From: Jacaranda mimosifolia
Taxonomy: Eukaryota > Streptophyta > Magnoliopsida > Lamiales > Bignoniaceae
DNA: 64,000 nt
Assembly (NCBI GenBank): GCA_018894105.1
Contig: CM032128.1
Location: 28,853,299 to 28,917,298 of the forward strand
Direction: 5' to 3'
Of the stretch, positions 46,391-59,488 are shown in pieces. The notes beneath the pieces were generated by a model. That model saw only the letters and a program-made list of their open reading frames with translations. It had not been told where the DNA came from and made no database searches. Position 1 is the stretch's first letter; the number at the start of each line of letters is the position of its first letter. The position numbers and the translations under genes were made by a program.

Positions 46391-48856
46391 ATGTTGAGGG
46401 TATTCAATGATAATAGTAGTCAAGGGAGTGATAGGGAAGCAACTAGATCGGACCTGGGTCCAATCAGAGGGGAAGGTGACTTGATTAGCGAGTCCTCTAG
46501 TGATAGCTTGACCTTCAGTAGTTCCAATGATACTCGTGTTCTTGCGGGGGTGAGGCTGGGCCGAGTCAATCGCCTATTTCTCGTGGTCAGCCAAGATTAT
46601 ATTGAAGATGGCAGAGGTGGATCTTAAACTTTTTAGGCAGTTATATCATATTCCTCGGGAGTTTAAGTTAATTGTCTTTAGGCCCGATGATAGGATCCAC
46701 CGACCCCCTATCGATTGCATCACTATTTTCGAGGATGCCCTTAGGTGTGGGCTTAGTATTTTGATTGCCGGACAATAGTCGACCTCCCCACAGGCCTCCA
46801 GGTTTACATTACTCAGTTACTGCCAAATTGTTTCTCAACCTTATACAGTTTCGTAGTTCTGATGCACGTTCACAACCAACCCCCAATTTTTGCAAATTTT
46901 AGCAATCTGTTTTACCTTCCCATGTCCCGAAAGTTGGGAAGTACCGAGAATTCAGGCTTTTACTACCTCACGGCCGCCCTTGTCGAAAATTTCTAGTGAC
47001 CTCCTCTCCCTCATTCGGCCAAACTGGAAAACCTATTATTTCTTTATTCGATCTTTGGGTGGGATCGAATTTAACATAATTAAAGGTTGGACGAGGGATC
47101 ATATCGAGATGCCTGGGAATGAGACCCTGAACTGGCCCAACACCTTTATCAGGGATTTAGTCGAGTTTGGGCAAATGGAGGCCTCAGGTCATGTCGATGA
47201 GAGAAACTTGGTGCTAGCAGGCTTATCGCCTGCTCAGCTAGATCTGTCTAATGATACTTGACTAGGTACATGTCTTAATTGATCTTTCAGTAGTTTTTAT
47301 CCAACTTTTTGGTCGATGTTGATGCGTCTTATTTTTATTATTGTGTAGATCGACTCGAAATCATGAGCCAGACTCGAGCACAAGTAATGGCCTAAGTGCA
47401 AAGAAATCAAGAAATCCGCCAAGGGTCAGCTCGTCAAGAGGCTGCTGCATCGGCTGGCCCGCAGCCTCAGGCAGTGTTATCTGCTCTCGTTGCTATATCG
47501 AGTCAATTGACTCCAGTAGGGACCAGCAGTCCTTCTACTTGGCAAAAAAGGCCATTTACCGAGCAGGTAAGACTTGCCTAAAAAGACTGCCGCTGACAAG
47601 GGTAAGGGTAAAGCTGGAGCCCTCTGCTAATTGATCGGCTATGATCTCTTCGAGCAATAGGGAGATGACGAGTTGTTCCAATTGCCAAAGTTGCCATCAC
47701 CCCAGTTTGGTACCAAAGTAGCTGTTCATTATTCTTTGTCAATGTTGACCACGGGGTCGATTGGATCCGCACCCCGAAAAATGATAATGGTTGAACTATT
47801 CGCATCTGACCAGAAAAAGGTGATGGAGCTAAACCAGGATAGGGTGCTAAAGGCCTTAGCATATCATTCAAACATAGTAAGTGTCTAATTGGGTACTATT
47901 TACTTATCGAATGCTTCATTATATGTTTGTCTTTTTTTTGTTTAATATATAACTCGATTAAGATTGTTTCCATTGCAAGTTAGCCAATTGGACTACCATT
48001 TCTACCAGGGATCAGAGCTAGCCCTCAGTGATCGCAACTCCTCTGGGAAAAGCATGGTGAGGTGGATGTGATGAAGATTAAGCTCAACTTGGCACAGTTA
48101 AGGATCAAGTAGCTAACCGAGCAACTCAAGAAAAGGGACGACCAGCTCAAGCTCAAGGACGCGTAGCTTATGGTTGCGGTGGCTGAGAAAAGCATAATAG
48201 ACGAGCTACTGCTAAAAGCTAGATTGGACGCGCAGGCCAGTTATGATTTTGGTCGGACGCATGGGCATAATTCCACGATGAATTATGCTCGAGATGAATT
48301 TTTCAAGACGCTGCCGCTAATTAGACGAGAAACTATATAACAACTTATGTTATGCTCGACGTTCCAATATGTCAGCATCGTTTTCTCCATCGACGAAGCA
48401 AAAGATGTCTTTGAGAAGGCTGTAAAGCAGCTGGAGTACTTGAGCTACCAATTTCGTCCTGAAGACAGGTTGCGACATAACATAATGCAAAATGAGTAGC
48501 TCCAGAACTATCCTGACCCCAATGAGAATACTCCTGATGAGGGACCTGCTGCTGCACCTATGGTGGGGTCTACTGCTGATCATCAAATAAGGCTTGCCGC
48601 AGTGACCAGCGAGTTTTCTTTTGCAAACAACTTTGCATTCGATATTAGGGATGGCAAGGTCGGCATGGCTGCTTTCTTCTCCTCAGCGGAGCATCTTATC
48701 CTGGTTGATGAGGCCGAACAGTCTCGACCAACCCCTGCAATCCAGCCAGCGCCTGCGATGGTGCTCAAGCAGGAAGTTGAGGGTCCTGCAATCTTCGCCG
48801 TGCCTTCAAGCGATGAGCTCGATCAGGCGATTGATGAAGGTGCGGGAGACGCGTGA
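46391..48856 (+). pseudogene. Antisense spliced gene of element 2 (Transposase_28-like plus coiled coil)
   Basis: Same layout as the element 1 antisense gene, here on the plus strand. An acidic Ser-rich start (MLRVFNDNSSQGSDREATRSD, from 46391) leads to the domain pieces LYHIPREFKL, HRPPIDCITIFEDALRCGL, WKTYYFFIRSLGG, HIEMPGN and WPNTFIRDLVEFGQMEASG (to about 47262). A second part has SQTRAQV...QRNQE and FQLPKLPSPQFG with ASDQKKVMELNQD (47355-47888). The final part ends AVPSSDELDQAIDEGAGDA (48560-48856). Stops and shifts interrupt it, especially at 46620-46900. The link to element 1 is clear from the shared segments. Confidence 0.75.
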
Positions 48857-49650
48857 ATCAAAGAGACTGGGTCGAGTTGAAAGCTTAGGCTGGCGTACTT
48901 TTATTGGATCCTTTTGGTCGCCCTGCAATGCGGTTGCTTTTAATTTTTCTTGTATTTTACTAAATCTTTGTAATCGAATTTGGTCGAATTCAATGAATGG
49001 TATTTTTGCTCATCAATGTGTACTCGATTATGTTTTTCTCTTTTAAATGTTTTCATTTTCGTCAATTGATCACATCAAAATAATTTAATCTTAAATAAGA
49101 AATCAGTAACGTGATCCCCTAACAAAGGAGTTGGATAAACCCGAGGATTTAGAAATCGACTAGTGCAAAAGTAATGAAATTAATCCAAGACATTCACATC
49201 AAGTTAACCTATATAAAAATAGGTGTTGAAGTATTCTTTATCGTTGTGATGTGTATATAGTTTAAGTACGTTTGTTTTCCACTATGAGGTCGATTTCTGG
49301 TTGAGTTTGAAATAGTTGACCATATGAAATCTGTTTGTTCATTAATTTGGGTTTGAAGCCGTAGTTTAATGTTGAAATCATTTTGAGGTCGATTGCGGGG
49401 TAGACTTTAAATGATCAATTCATTTATTATTTGGGCTAAAAAGCCTTGATGTGTTATTAACTTAGGCTAGAAGCCTTGGTTTGCTGGCGCAAGTCGGTAG
49501 TTGTAGAAACATAAATGGTTTTCATAAATGGTTTTTATTGCTATGAAATGATACTTTGTCATAGTTGAGGGGAGACTATTAGTCTCTTTAAACATAAAAC
49601 TTTTTTAAGTTCACCATATTCCATGGTCGAAGGAGCTTGTTACCATTCAT
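48857..49650. other. Spacer between pol and the antisense gene of element 2
   Basis: Corresponds to the array-bearing spacer of element 1, but only loose repeats are visible (for example TTGAGGTCGATTGCGGGGTAG and GAAGCC...TTGG near 49290-49490). No gene. Confidence 0.5.
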
Positions 49651-52600
49651 TTATGCAAGTCGGTAGGCGTTGTGCTTTACTACTTTGACCACCGAGTACG
49701 GGCCTTCCCATTTTGGGTCGAGTTTTTCCACATTCTTCGATATTTCAACTTTTTTTAGAACAAGGCCCCATATTCTGAAGCTTCTCGATCGAACTCCTTT
49801 GTTGTAATGCTCATCCATCTTCGACCTGAATCTTTGCATTGTCATGTATGCTTGCTGACGTAGCTCATCGATTATTTCAAGATTGAATTTTCTATCCAAG
49901 GCATTTCTGATCGGATTATAGTGGATTACTCGAGCAGGTTTTGTATCGATTTTGTTGGAACAACTGCCTTTGACCCGTAGACCAGATTGTAGGGACTTTG
50001 ACCAATGGCAGTTTGAATGGTGGTCCTATATGCCCAAAGCACCCAAGGAAGTCGTTTGCACAGATCATTCCAATTCCCTCAAGTCGAGCCTTGAAGTGGT
50101 CCAGCACCATTCTATTTGTAACTTCCGCTTGCCCATTGGCTTGAGGGTTCCCAACTGAGATGAAGTGTTGTCGGATCCTTAAACTTTCACACAAGCTTCT
50201 CGTGCTCCTACTCTGGAACTGTGTCCCATTATCCGATATCAATACTTTGGATAAACTAAAATGGTAGATAATGTTTTTCCACACAAAACTTTTGATGGTC
50301 GTGTCGGTTATCTTGGGAACTGCTTATGCTTTAACCCACTTCGTAAAGTATTCAACCACAACGATCTTGAATTTCCTTTGATCTGTGGTTTTTGAAAAAG
50401 AACCGACTATATCAATCCCCCACTGGTCGAACGGCCATGTGATTTGGACATGCACTAGCATTGCCATAGGTTGGTGAGGTATGTTTGAGTGGACTTAGCA
50501 AGACAGGCATTTTTTGGCAAAGTCGACAACATCTTTCAACAAAGTTGGCTAGAAATACCCATGTCTGATGATTTTGTGGGCCAGAGATCGTCCTCTAAAA
50601 TGATTGCCACAAATGCCTGAGTGAACTTCATGTAAGACCTCGCGAGCCTGTTCCGGTGTCAAACATCTCAATAGTGATCCAAAAATTGATCTCCTATAAA
50701 GCTAACCGTGTTCATCGAGAGCGAACTTAGTTGCTTGACCTCTGAGCCTGCGTGCTTGGCCTTTATCCTCGGGAACTTTACCCTTCCCCAAATAAGCTTT
50801 TATCTCATCTTGCCAAGAGGAGGGGTCTTCTCCGATCTACCCTACCTAATTCTGGTCGAGACCGCCTATGGTGGGTTCGTTGGCAACGAGAAAAGTGATG
50901 GTTCTGTTTCTGATTTCTTTCATCGAGCTCGCAAATTTTGATAGCCCGTCGGCGCGTTCATTATCTGATCAAGGAACTTGGCTAAGGGTGAACTTCCTAA
51001 ACTATTGTTGTAGTCTTTTGAACTCGGCCAGATACTTGCTCATTATAGTCTCCTTAGCCCCAAAGTTTCCTTCGACCGGTTCTACGACCAGGTAGAAATC
51101 AATTATGGCTGTCAGCTGCTCGACTCCCCTATCTACCGCTATCCTCATACCAACAAGGTGGGCCTCATATTCTACTTCATTGTTGGTAACAAAATAGTCG
51201 AGTTTGATTGTGAAGTCGTATTCCTTGACTTGTGGAGACCGTAGGGAAATGCTAAATCCTGCCCCTAAAGAAGTTGCCAAACCATCGATATGCAAAGTCC
51301 AAATAAGAGAGTCACGATCGAGTTGATTGGGTAGGTCAAGTCTCTCGACGATAAAATCGGCTAACACTTGGGCCTTTATGGCAGTTTAGGGCTGAACCTA
51401 TCTCGATTGCCCATTTTGTTAATCTTCCAAACGTATCTAGCTTTAACAACACTTCTTTCAATGGTTGATTCGTCAAGACCAAAATTAAATGAGATCGAAA
51501 ATAAGGCCTCAATTTTCTAGCTACAGTGACCAAGGCGAGAACGAATTTTTCGATCTCCAAATAGTTGTGCTCTGAGCCCTATAATGATTTGCTACTATAG
51601 TAGACAAGTCTGATGGGTACCAGTTCTGGTCGAAACCAAACCTGAACTAATCGATGTCGATGAGACTGCTAAATAAACATGCAAAACTTATCCAACCTCA
51701 GGTTTAGCTAACATCGGTGTTGTCGAAAGGTATTATTTTAATTTGATCAGGGCATGGTCGCATTGTTCTGTCCATTGGAAACCCAATCTCCTCTCATTTT
51801 TGAGGATTTTGAATAATGGTAGGCTTTTGTCGGCTAGTCGGACAATGAATCGCTCTATAGCTATGATTCTGCCGACCAGAAGCTGAACGTTCCTAACTGT
51901 TCGAGGAGGTGTGATATCCAAAATGACCTATATTTTTTGTGGGTTTGCTTAGATGCCTCTTTGGCTGACCATGTAGACTAAAGACTTGCCCCATCTCACT
52001 TCAAACATGCACTTGTTAGGGTTAAGTTTCTTGCCAAAGTCCCGTAATATTGAGAATGTATGATTGTGGTTAGTTAAGTGATTCTATTCTTTTTCTATTT
52101 TGACGATCATGTCATTGACATAGACATCCATGGTCTTATTGATCTCGTTTTTAACATAAAATTTATGAGTCTTTGGTAGGTTGTACCTGCGTTTTTTAGC
52201 CCAAAAGGCATTACTAGAAAACAATACACTCCATTGGGGACGACAAATGAGATCTTATCCCTGTCCTCAGGTGCCATGAAAATTTGGTAATAACCTTAAA
52301 ATGTACCCATCATGCTCAATATATCACAGCCGGCAGTAGAATCTACTAATAAATCTATACGAGGTAAGGGGTAAGGATCTTTAGGGTAAGCTTTATTTAA
52401 ATCAGTGAAATTATTACACATTCACCACTTCCCCTCATTTTTAGAGATAAGGACTACATTATAAAGCCAACTTGGGTATTGAATTTTTACAATGTATCCT
52501 GCGTCTAAAAGTTTGTTGCTCTCTTCTTCAATGATTTGGCATATTTCAATGTTGAAGGTTCTGGTCTTTTGCTTCACTAGCTTGAATAAGAGGTCCACGT

Positions 52601-54951
52601 TCAGGCGGTGGGCGATGACACTTGAGTTGATTCCTTGTAGATCGAAAGCCTTCCAAGCAAAGACGTCAACATTCCTTCTGAGAAAATTGACCATGAGGCA
52701 TTCTATGTTGCTGCCCAGATCAGGCCTAATTTTGGTGGTTTTGTCGGGGTTCCCTGGCTCCAGCTTGATGATCTTGAATTCTCTGAGAAGCTCAACCCTG
52801 GTCTTCTCTATTTTTCTTTTCTAGTTCTATTGTTCCTCATCGCATTCTATTATTGTGGGTGTCCCCCAAGGGTTTTAGTTCTACTCGAGCCTTCTTCTTG
52901 TTTGCTTTAACCTAAATTATATAGCATCACCAAGCTTCCTTCATATTACAAAAAAGTTCGTCGGTTCCAGCGACTGTCGGAAACTTGACCTTTATATGAT
53001 AGGTCGAGATAATAGTTTGGAAGTTATTCAGAGCTGTTCGCCCAATGATAGCATTGTAAGTAAAAGGTGTGTCAACAACTAGGTAGTTGACCATAAGTGT
53101 TCTTCATTGGAGGGCCTCCCTAAATGATGTGGACAAGTTTATGGATCCTTTGAGGATGATCCTCAATCCCCCGAATCTAACCAGCGGGGTGTGCATGGAT
53201 TCGAATTTTAACTTTCCTATGTTCATTCTCTTCAAGGTCAACAAGAAAATAATGTTTGCAAAGTTGTCGTTGTCGGCCAATACTTTCCTAACCTCAAAGT
53301 TGGCTATCTCAATAAATACCACAAGGGGGCAATCCAGCTTGTTGTTAGCCCTTTGATTCTCGATATGTGAGAGGTCGGCATTGGAGAAATAAATTCTACA
53401 TTGGTCGAAAGTTGGAAGTCTATTTCGACCGAGGAGGATTTGGATAATTCCAATATCCTTTTATTTTGGCTTCTGACTGACTTTGAGTCCCCACCCATCG
53501 GGCCTCCCGCAATGGTGTCAATCACTCCTCTAATGGGTAGGCGGGGATCATAGACATGTTTCTTTCCCTTATTTCCTTCTTCGAGCTAATCGACCTTTCT
53601 CTACTGGGAGTTTAGTTGGTTGTCCGTTTCTTGTCTGGCTTTTCATCGAAAAATTTCTTCAAGGGCCCTTGTTGAATAAGTCTTTCAATCTCGTCATGAA
53701 GATTGAAACAATCCTTGGTGTAATGGCCTTTCTGCCTATAGAAGTGGCAGTAATTCTTGGATCTTTTCATGGCTTCAGTATCGGTCAGCTTCCTGGGTTT
53801 TTTAAAGAGGTTATTATATTGAATGGCAAACAACACCTCCTTTTTGGCAATGTTGAGGGGAATATAATTGTGAAAATGTTTGATCAGAGATCAATGACTG
53901 TCTTTGTGCTGTCTTTCATCTTTCTCTTTTCATATCTTCTTCTCGCTGTCTGGGTTGCCATATTTGAGCTTGTTTATATCCTCTTGTGTCATGTACCTCT
54001 CTGCAAGGTCGAGCAATTCCTCTATTATCTTGGGTCGCTCTCTGACCAAAGCATTGACACATTCTTTATGGTGAAGGCCCAGGAATATAACATTGATCAT
54101 AAACTCAAATTGGGGACTGTTAATCTTCAAAACCTCAATGTTGAATTTGGCGAAAAAAAGGACTCATCCTCTTTCTGCTTAACAGTGTGCATGTGGGTAT
54201 GTGGGAGCTTCACCTTCCTCCGACTAGCGAACTTGTGGAGAAACTTGTCATATAGCTAGTCGTACGAATAGATCAACGCCAGTTCTACTTTCACAAACCA
54301 ATTGAGCATAATTCCCTAGAACATGGTAACCAATATCTTGGCATGGATGTACTCGTTGTGCCCATGTAGTTGCATCATGTGCTCGAATTATAGCAGATGC
54401 TCATTCGGGTCTGACGAGCCATCATATTTGGGTAGCCCAGTAGGAACCTTGGCATCGATAGCAATGCACTCGTTGATTATCTCCTGCACAAATGGTGACT
54501 CCTACTCTCGATGAAGCCAAGGAACACCATCATAGTGAGGGCCCCTCTCTGAGTTCCTCTTCGAAATCTCTTCCAATCGCTTGTTCAACTGCTGTACTTG
54601 GTAGGACACCTCTTCTCATTCTTCTCATCAAGTGGGTAATCGCCTAGCTTTCGATCGACCCCTCTCTTCTCTAAGAGGCCTCTCCTCGTGCTAGGAAGGT
54701 TGGAAAGTGGCACTAGCAGCTGGTCCAAACTAATTATTGTGTTTGTTGAGAGCAGTTGATAGTTGAGCAAAAATTTGGGTAGATATCTACTTGCCTATCA
54801 GCTGCATGAGCTGGGGCATAGTCAAGGTGACAACTTGTTCTAGCTGGGAGTTGGGTCCCGCCACATCTAGCTCTTGTTGGGGTCGAAGAAGAAGGGTTGG
54901 AGATCTCATGTTCTCCTCCCTTTCAGAAACGGCTCACCTAGTGTCAACTAT
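49651..54951 (-). pseudogene. gag-pol region of element 2
   Basis: On the minus strand the gag start that aligns with element 1 is ATA, not ATG, at 54951. gag pieces: EFMINVIFLGLHHKECVNALVRERPK (54050-54130) and YCHFYRQKGHYTKDCFNL (about 53700-53750). Protease piece 53104-53322 with ADNDN where element 1 has IDNGS, so the active-site triplet is altered. RT pieces run 51740-52694, archaeal-type RNase H 51002-51367 (HIDGLAT, NEVEYEAH), and integrase 49651-50560 with LISDNGTQF and NPQANGQAEVTNR intact. Many stops and shifts. Not functional. Confidence 0.88.
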
Positions 54952-54975
54952 TTTTCTCAATTACGGACTCAATTT

Positions 54976-54993
54976 CCCACAAACGGTGCCAAA
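54976..54993 (-). other. Primer-binding site of element 2
   Basis: Minus-strand TTTGGCACCGTTTGTGGG lies directly inside the right-hand LTR. It matches element 1's TGGCGCCGTCTGTGGG except for two transitions. Confidence 0.75.
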
Positions 54994-55827
54994 TGATAAG
55001 GGTGTAAATAGTTTAGGGGTAAGTTGGGCTAAAGTTCAATCCGATCGACTAGGTGACAGGTCAATAAAAGTGATTGATGATGTAATAGGATCGAGTCCTG
55101 CAACCAATAGTAAACGTAAGGCTTGTCGGGGGGCCCTCGACTAAGGCACTCCGACGCTGAAGTCAGTTTAATCGACTAGAAGATACAGCAACAGAGTGAG
55201 GGCTTTGCAGTGATAAATGGCATACCTTGCTGAAGGTTGGCAATTGGGTATTGGTAGCCTTCTTGGTGTGATTGATATGTCTATGATGCCCTTGTTGCAC
55301 AAAAAAGGCCTTTGTCCTTACTTGAGGGTCTTTAAGTCTTTTTCAACTTATGTACTATTCCAGGCGGAGCTATCCTCAACTCCCTAGGACAAGGCGGTAC
55401 GCAGGAGGTGTGGCCTAGCCTGGCGTGGCAGAAAAGGTGGTACTGGTGGTGGCACGCACCATTAATGCGGAGACATGCCGCATGTCAGAGCATTCAATGT
55501 GGCAGAAGGGCCATCACGTTTGCTCAACCCCACTAGTCGAGATAAGTACTTATCCGTAAGCCTTCTACGTAAACTCCATTCGAAAGAATGGCACTATGTC
55601 ATATGTAAATATCTTCCAGGTTGAGTGTTGAATACAGCATCTTAAATCATGGTTGACCATAATCTAGTCGACAGGGGTGGTAGTTAAGGCCCAGAGTGAT
55701 CGGAACTGGTCGATAACATAGTTGGCTCATATTGAGTTGGGCTTGGTGAGCAATTGTGTTGTCTCGCATCGTATCCCTTATCTGGTCGAGAGTTATTGAG
55801 TTGGACCTGTTGGGCTACCCCATATCA
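54994..55827 (-). repeat. 5' LTR of element 2 (right)
   Basis: 834 bp. The position matching the TATA box reads TATTGGTA on the plus strand (55249-55256), so the promoter box TATAAATA has become TACCAATA. The CATATCA end abuts the ATATA target duplication. Confidence 0.88.
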
Positions 55828-56134
55828 ATATATAATATATGTATGTATATATTAAAAAATGAGCACGTTTTGGAGATAATGAAAGATAGAAAAGAGTGTT
55901 TTGAAATTTTTAATTTGAAATTCTGAGTGGAAAATTTTTATATGTTTGATTATATTTTGGGAAAACAAAATTATTTTTCTAAAATGTAACCAAACGTAGC
56001 CCAAATTTTTCTAATTTAAGTCCCAACTTAATTTTTTAACGTCCACAGACCACTTTTTCAAGTCTCATTATTGGTTATAGGGCAATGCAATGCCACTATC
56101 TAATCTTTTCTTCCAAAAATGTCCTATTTGGAAA

Positions 56135-56736
56135 TGAGGTGTAAATAAGATGAAATGATTTGCAATTGACTTAGTGAAAGTTTGAACAAAGTTTGAACTT
56201 GATTCAATTTTTTTAGCTCGATCTTAACGCGGTCCAAGCTCGTCAGTCTAGCCAGCAAGTCGAGTTGAACTCAACATTATTTGACTCGAAAAACTTGTAA
56301 GCCTAAACGAGCCTTTTTTATTATATATATATAGTTATAGTTATAGTCTAAATTCACATAATTAAGACCCACAAAGATAAATATATAGTAATAGTGGTAG
56401 TAGTAATAAAATTTTATTTTTATTTTTAAAAAGATAATAAAATTATTTAAAAATTTATAATTGTTTTTTGTCTCGAGCCTGGATGAGCTCAAACTAATCC
56501 AAATTTATTAGAGCTCGAACTTATCCAAGCCTATATGAATCGAAATTTTTTGTTTTCCTACATATGATGTGGCCTATCAAGCTCGATAAGGCTCACCCAA
56601 ATCTTCATCTATTCAACGAGTTGAGCTCAAGCTCGACTATTTAGGCTCAATCAAGTTCGAGCTCGAGCTCATGAGTTAATAGATGAGCTATCGAGCTTGA
56701 GATTGTTCGGTTCGGCTCGGCTTGTTTATACTTCTA
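56135..56736. mobile_element. hAT-like non-autonomous element, about 600 bp
   Basis: Ends TGAGGTGTAAATAAG / CTTGTTTATACTTCTA match the TIR of 24340-24727. The flanking 8-mers TTTGGAAA and CTTGGGAA agree at 6 of 8. The inside is rich in AGCTCGAGC-type words, including CAAGTTCGAGCTCGAGCTC near 56652, around an AT-rich core. No coding region. Confidence 0.7.
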
Positions 56737-58940
56737 CTTGGGAATTGTAAGTTTGAATGATATTGTAGAAATTTAAAAGAAAAAAGAAAAGAAAAGGAGA
56801 AGATTTTGAAATTGCTTCTTTTGTAAACTATTAACATCTACGGTAAACATGAGATTACGTGAGTTGGAGTGCTACAATCAATTGCACAATAATAACATAA
56901 AGAATATTAGTAACAAGAGTAATAATTGCATAATATATGTGGCCAAAATGTATTATACAAGAATGAATATGGTAACTAACACACGGGGGGAATTAAAATC
57001 ATAGAATCTTAATCATTCGATCTTATAACCAAAAAAAAAAAAAAAAAAAAGGAAAGCAAGAAAAATAGATGGCATATACTCTAAATCTTGCTTTAAAAAT
57101 TTTTTGTGGTTCTTGCAATGATTTCATAGCAGACTTCTGTCGTGCCATCAATGACAACAACAATAATAATACTAACCTTACGCAGAAAAAATGAAACTTT
57201 GAAAAACAAAAAGGTAGAAGAAGAAAAGAAAGATTTTCACTTTGTATACTAGGGATTTTCATATACTCTACGCGCGTTCTCTAAAATTTTATAGTCTCAA
57301 ACAAATAAAAATTGTTTATTTTTCTATATAATATTAAAAAAAAATTAATGATTTTAATATACTTGTTTAAATTTTTATATGAATATAGCAAAAAGTTAAA
57401 ATAAAATAATAATAGCAGAGTATAGAGCGTTTGTTGTACATGACAGTTATTATATGAATTGAAATTACGAGGATTAAAAAATAAGCATCATTCAAAAACC
57501 ATGTTGAAAGGGCCTAATGCTTTATTAATGGTATATATATATTGATATTTACAGAAGAGATCCCGTTCTCGACATGAACAATATAGTTGCCTTCAATTCC
57601 ATATAAAATGCTTTGGTTCTTTCCTTTTAATGATACACAATGTGTCTGAAATGAATAATGAATGAAATACTTATAATAGAAGAAAAAAGAAATATAATTT
57701 TCTATAATAATATTTATGCATTCAGAGTGGTTTTTACGAATTTTTATGACCCATTTGCTGATTATGCCCAATTAAGATACGAAGTGTTGAGCAGAGAGCC
57801 TTATCAGTGGAGTTTTCTGAAATATTTTTCCTTGTTTGTGTGTATATCTTATAAACTTTTTTGTATTATTTATTAAAATTTTATGGCATGATGCATATGT
57901 ACGCGGGTGTGTGTGCGAAGGATGGTGGAGTGGAGTGACTAGTGAGCAGGAGGCAACTTTATTTCTTTTCAGAAAGGAAAGATTGCGGAATATTTGAATG
58001 GGTTCGTGAATCGTGACGCTCTGGAAGCAAAAGTTGTGTGTATTTGTGTAAACAAAATGGGTGCCAGAAATGCACCACCAGTTATTATCCATCGTTCGTG
58101 CGAACATCGCCATCATCACTTAAAGTCTAATCCATATGCCTTTCGGAACTCTTCTCTTCGGTGTTCCATTTTGTATTTTAATTTAATATATATTAAGTCA
58201 TTTCATTTTTAATTAATTATTTTTATAAAAAAAATTAATATATTTAAAATATATCTATAAAATAAAATAGAAGGCAAAACGCGAAATAAAATAGAGGATC
58301 CAGATTAAAACCATATCACCACAATTGCCACAAATTCTTATTTACATTAATATTTATATAACTATGATTTTATACTAAACTTTGAAAATAATATCACATC
58401 AATAATCAACACACATTATATTGAATTGACGTAGCATTATTAAGATGGTTTTAGAATATTTATTATCCAATTTTTATTTCCCTTTTCGCTTTTTTCTTGA
58501 CTAAATTCAAAAACCAAAATCATTAGATTACACAATCAATTAGGTAAGAAATTAAAATCAGTTTTGGACGGTCATACAAATGCAACGTTCAACGTGAACA
58601 ATTATTGAAGAGTGTGCCTTCAAATAATTCAAAAAATAAATTATATTTTAATAACTGATTCTTTTCTTTGTGGATTTCATAATCAGTATCAGTTTTAAAA
58701 TTATCCCTAATCAATACTTAATTAATTCCCGACCCAAAATTATTTTAAGCAACGGTTTTCCAATACATCTCCATTATGTTCTATTCTTTGCATGTGTCCA
58801 AAAGCTTATCACAAAACCAGCCCGAATAATGTGGTGTGACGCAACATTTTGGAACAATTGGCTCTATGCTTTGACTAATTTGCCCTTCTTTTTTTTCCTG
58901 CGAAATATTCTAATTCGAATCCTTTATGATGACTTTTAAT
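56737..58940. other. AT-rich intergenic DNA, no gene recognised
   Basis: Open frames at 57023-57262 (-), 57514-57771 (-), 57772-58119 (-), 57994-58212 (+) and 58670-58939 (+) are short and show no domain, signal or splice support. The stretch 57900-58160 is less AT-rich than its surroundings but codes for nothing I can recognise. Confidence 0.45.
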
Positions 58941-59433
58941 AAAAGGTATTGCAAATTTTTAATTGTATTTGTTTTCTTGATCAATCTTGTTAGAATATGA
59001 ATCAATCATATAACAACTAAATTAATTATCTTATAATTATTTGAGTGCAATCAAATCATATATGGATTAGTTTTTTTTTTTTTTTTTCTTCAGGCCGAAT
59101 CACATACACACAACAAAAGATAATAATTTTGTATAATATCCTAAAAAAGATGCCCGTATATTTACATGAATAATTTTTGAATAACTATTTTACACTTTTG
59201 AGCTTGTCTAACTTTTGTTAATTATCTCATTGAAAGTTTGATTGTTGTAAATAATATATCAAAAGAATATTATCATATTACCAAAAAAAATAGGGTACGT
59301 ATCAGTTACAATCAATTCATAATTGAATTTAAAAATTTATAATTTAAGATACGAAATTAATCTAGTTAAATTTAAAATAGATTTTCTCATAATTAATTAT
59401 TATTACGGTCAATCTATAGTTGATAACTATAAT

Positions 59434-59488
<55 letters not shown>

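Larger units (their letters stand above)
45202..55827 (-). mobile_element. Ty3/gypsy LTR retrotransposon 2 (Tat-like), about 10.6 kb
   Basis: LTRs of 787 bp (left) and 834 bp (right) start TGATRAGGG and end CATATCA. The 5-bp target duplication ATATA is perfect (45197-45201 and 55828-55832). gag-pol runs on the minus strand and the antisense gene on the plus strand, so the element is inverted relative to element 1. Every coding part is broken. Proteins and LTR segments show it is a cousin of element 1, not a close copy. Confidence 0.92.
44926..56001 (+). mobile_element. MITE copy 2, split by LTR element 2
   Basis: Left part 44926-45201 starts GGTAATGTTTGG. Right part 55833-56001 ends TAACCAAACGTAGCC. 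Together they make about 445 bp, the size of copies 1 and 3. The break falls in the AT-rich centre, and ATATA is duplicated at both junctions with LTR element 2. Confidence 0.85.

Noticed and set aside
57023..57262. 79-codon minus-strand open frame with MARQKSAMKSLQ
   Set aside because: Hydrophobic and poly-Phe flanks from A/T runs; no recognisable family or conserved context.
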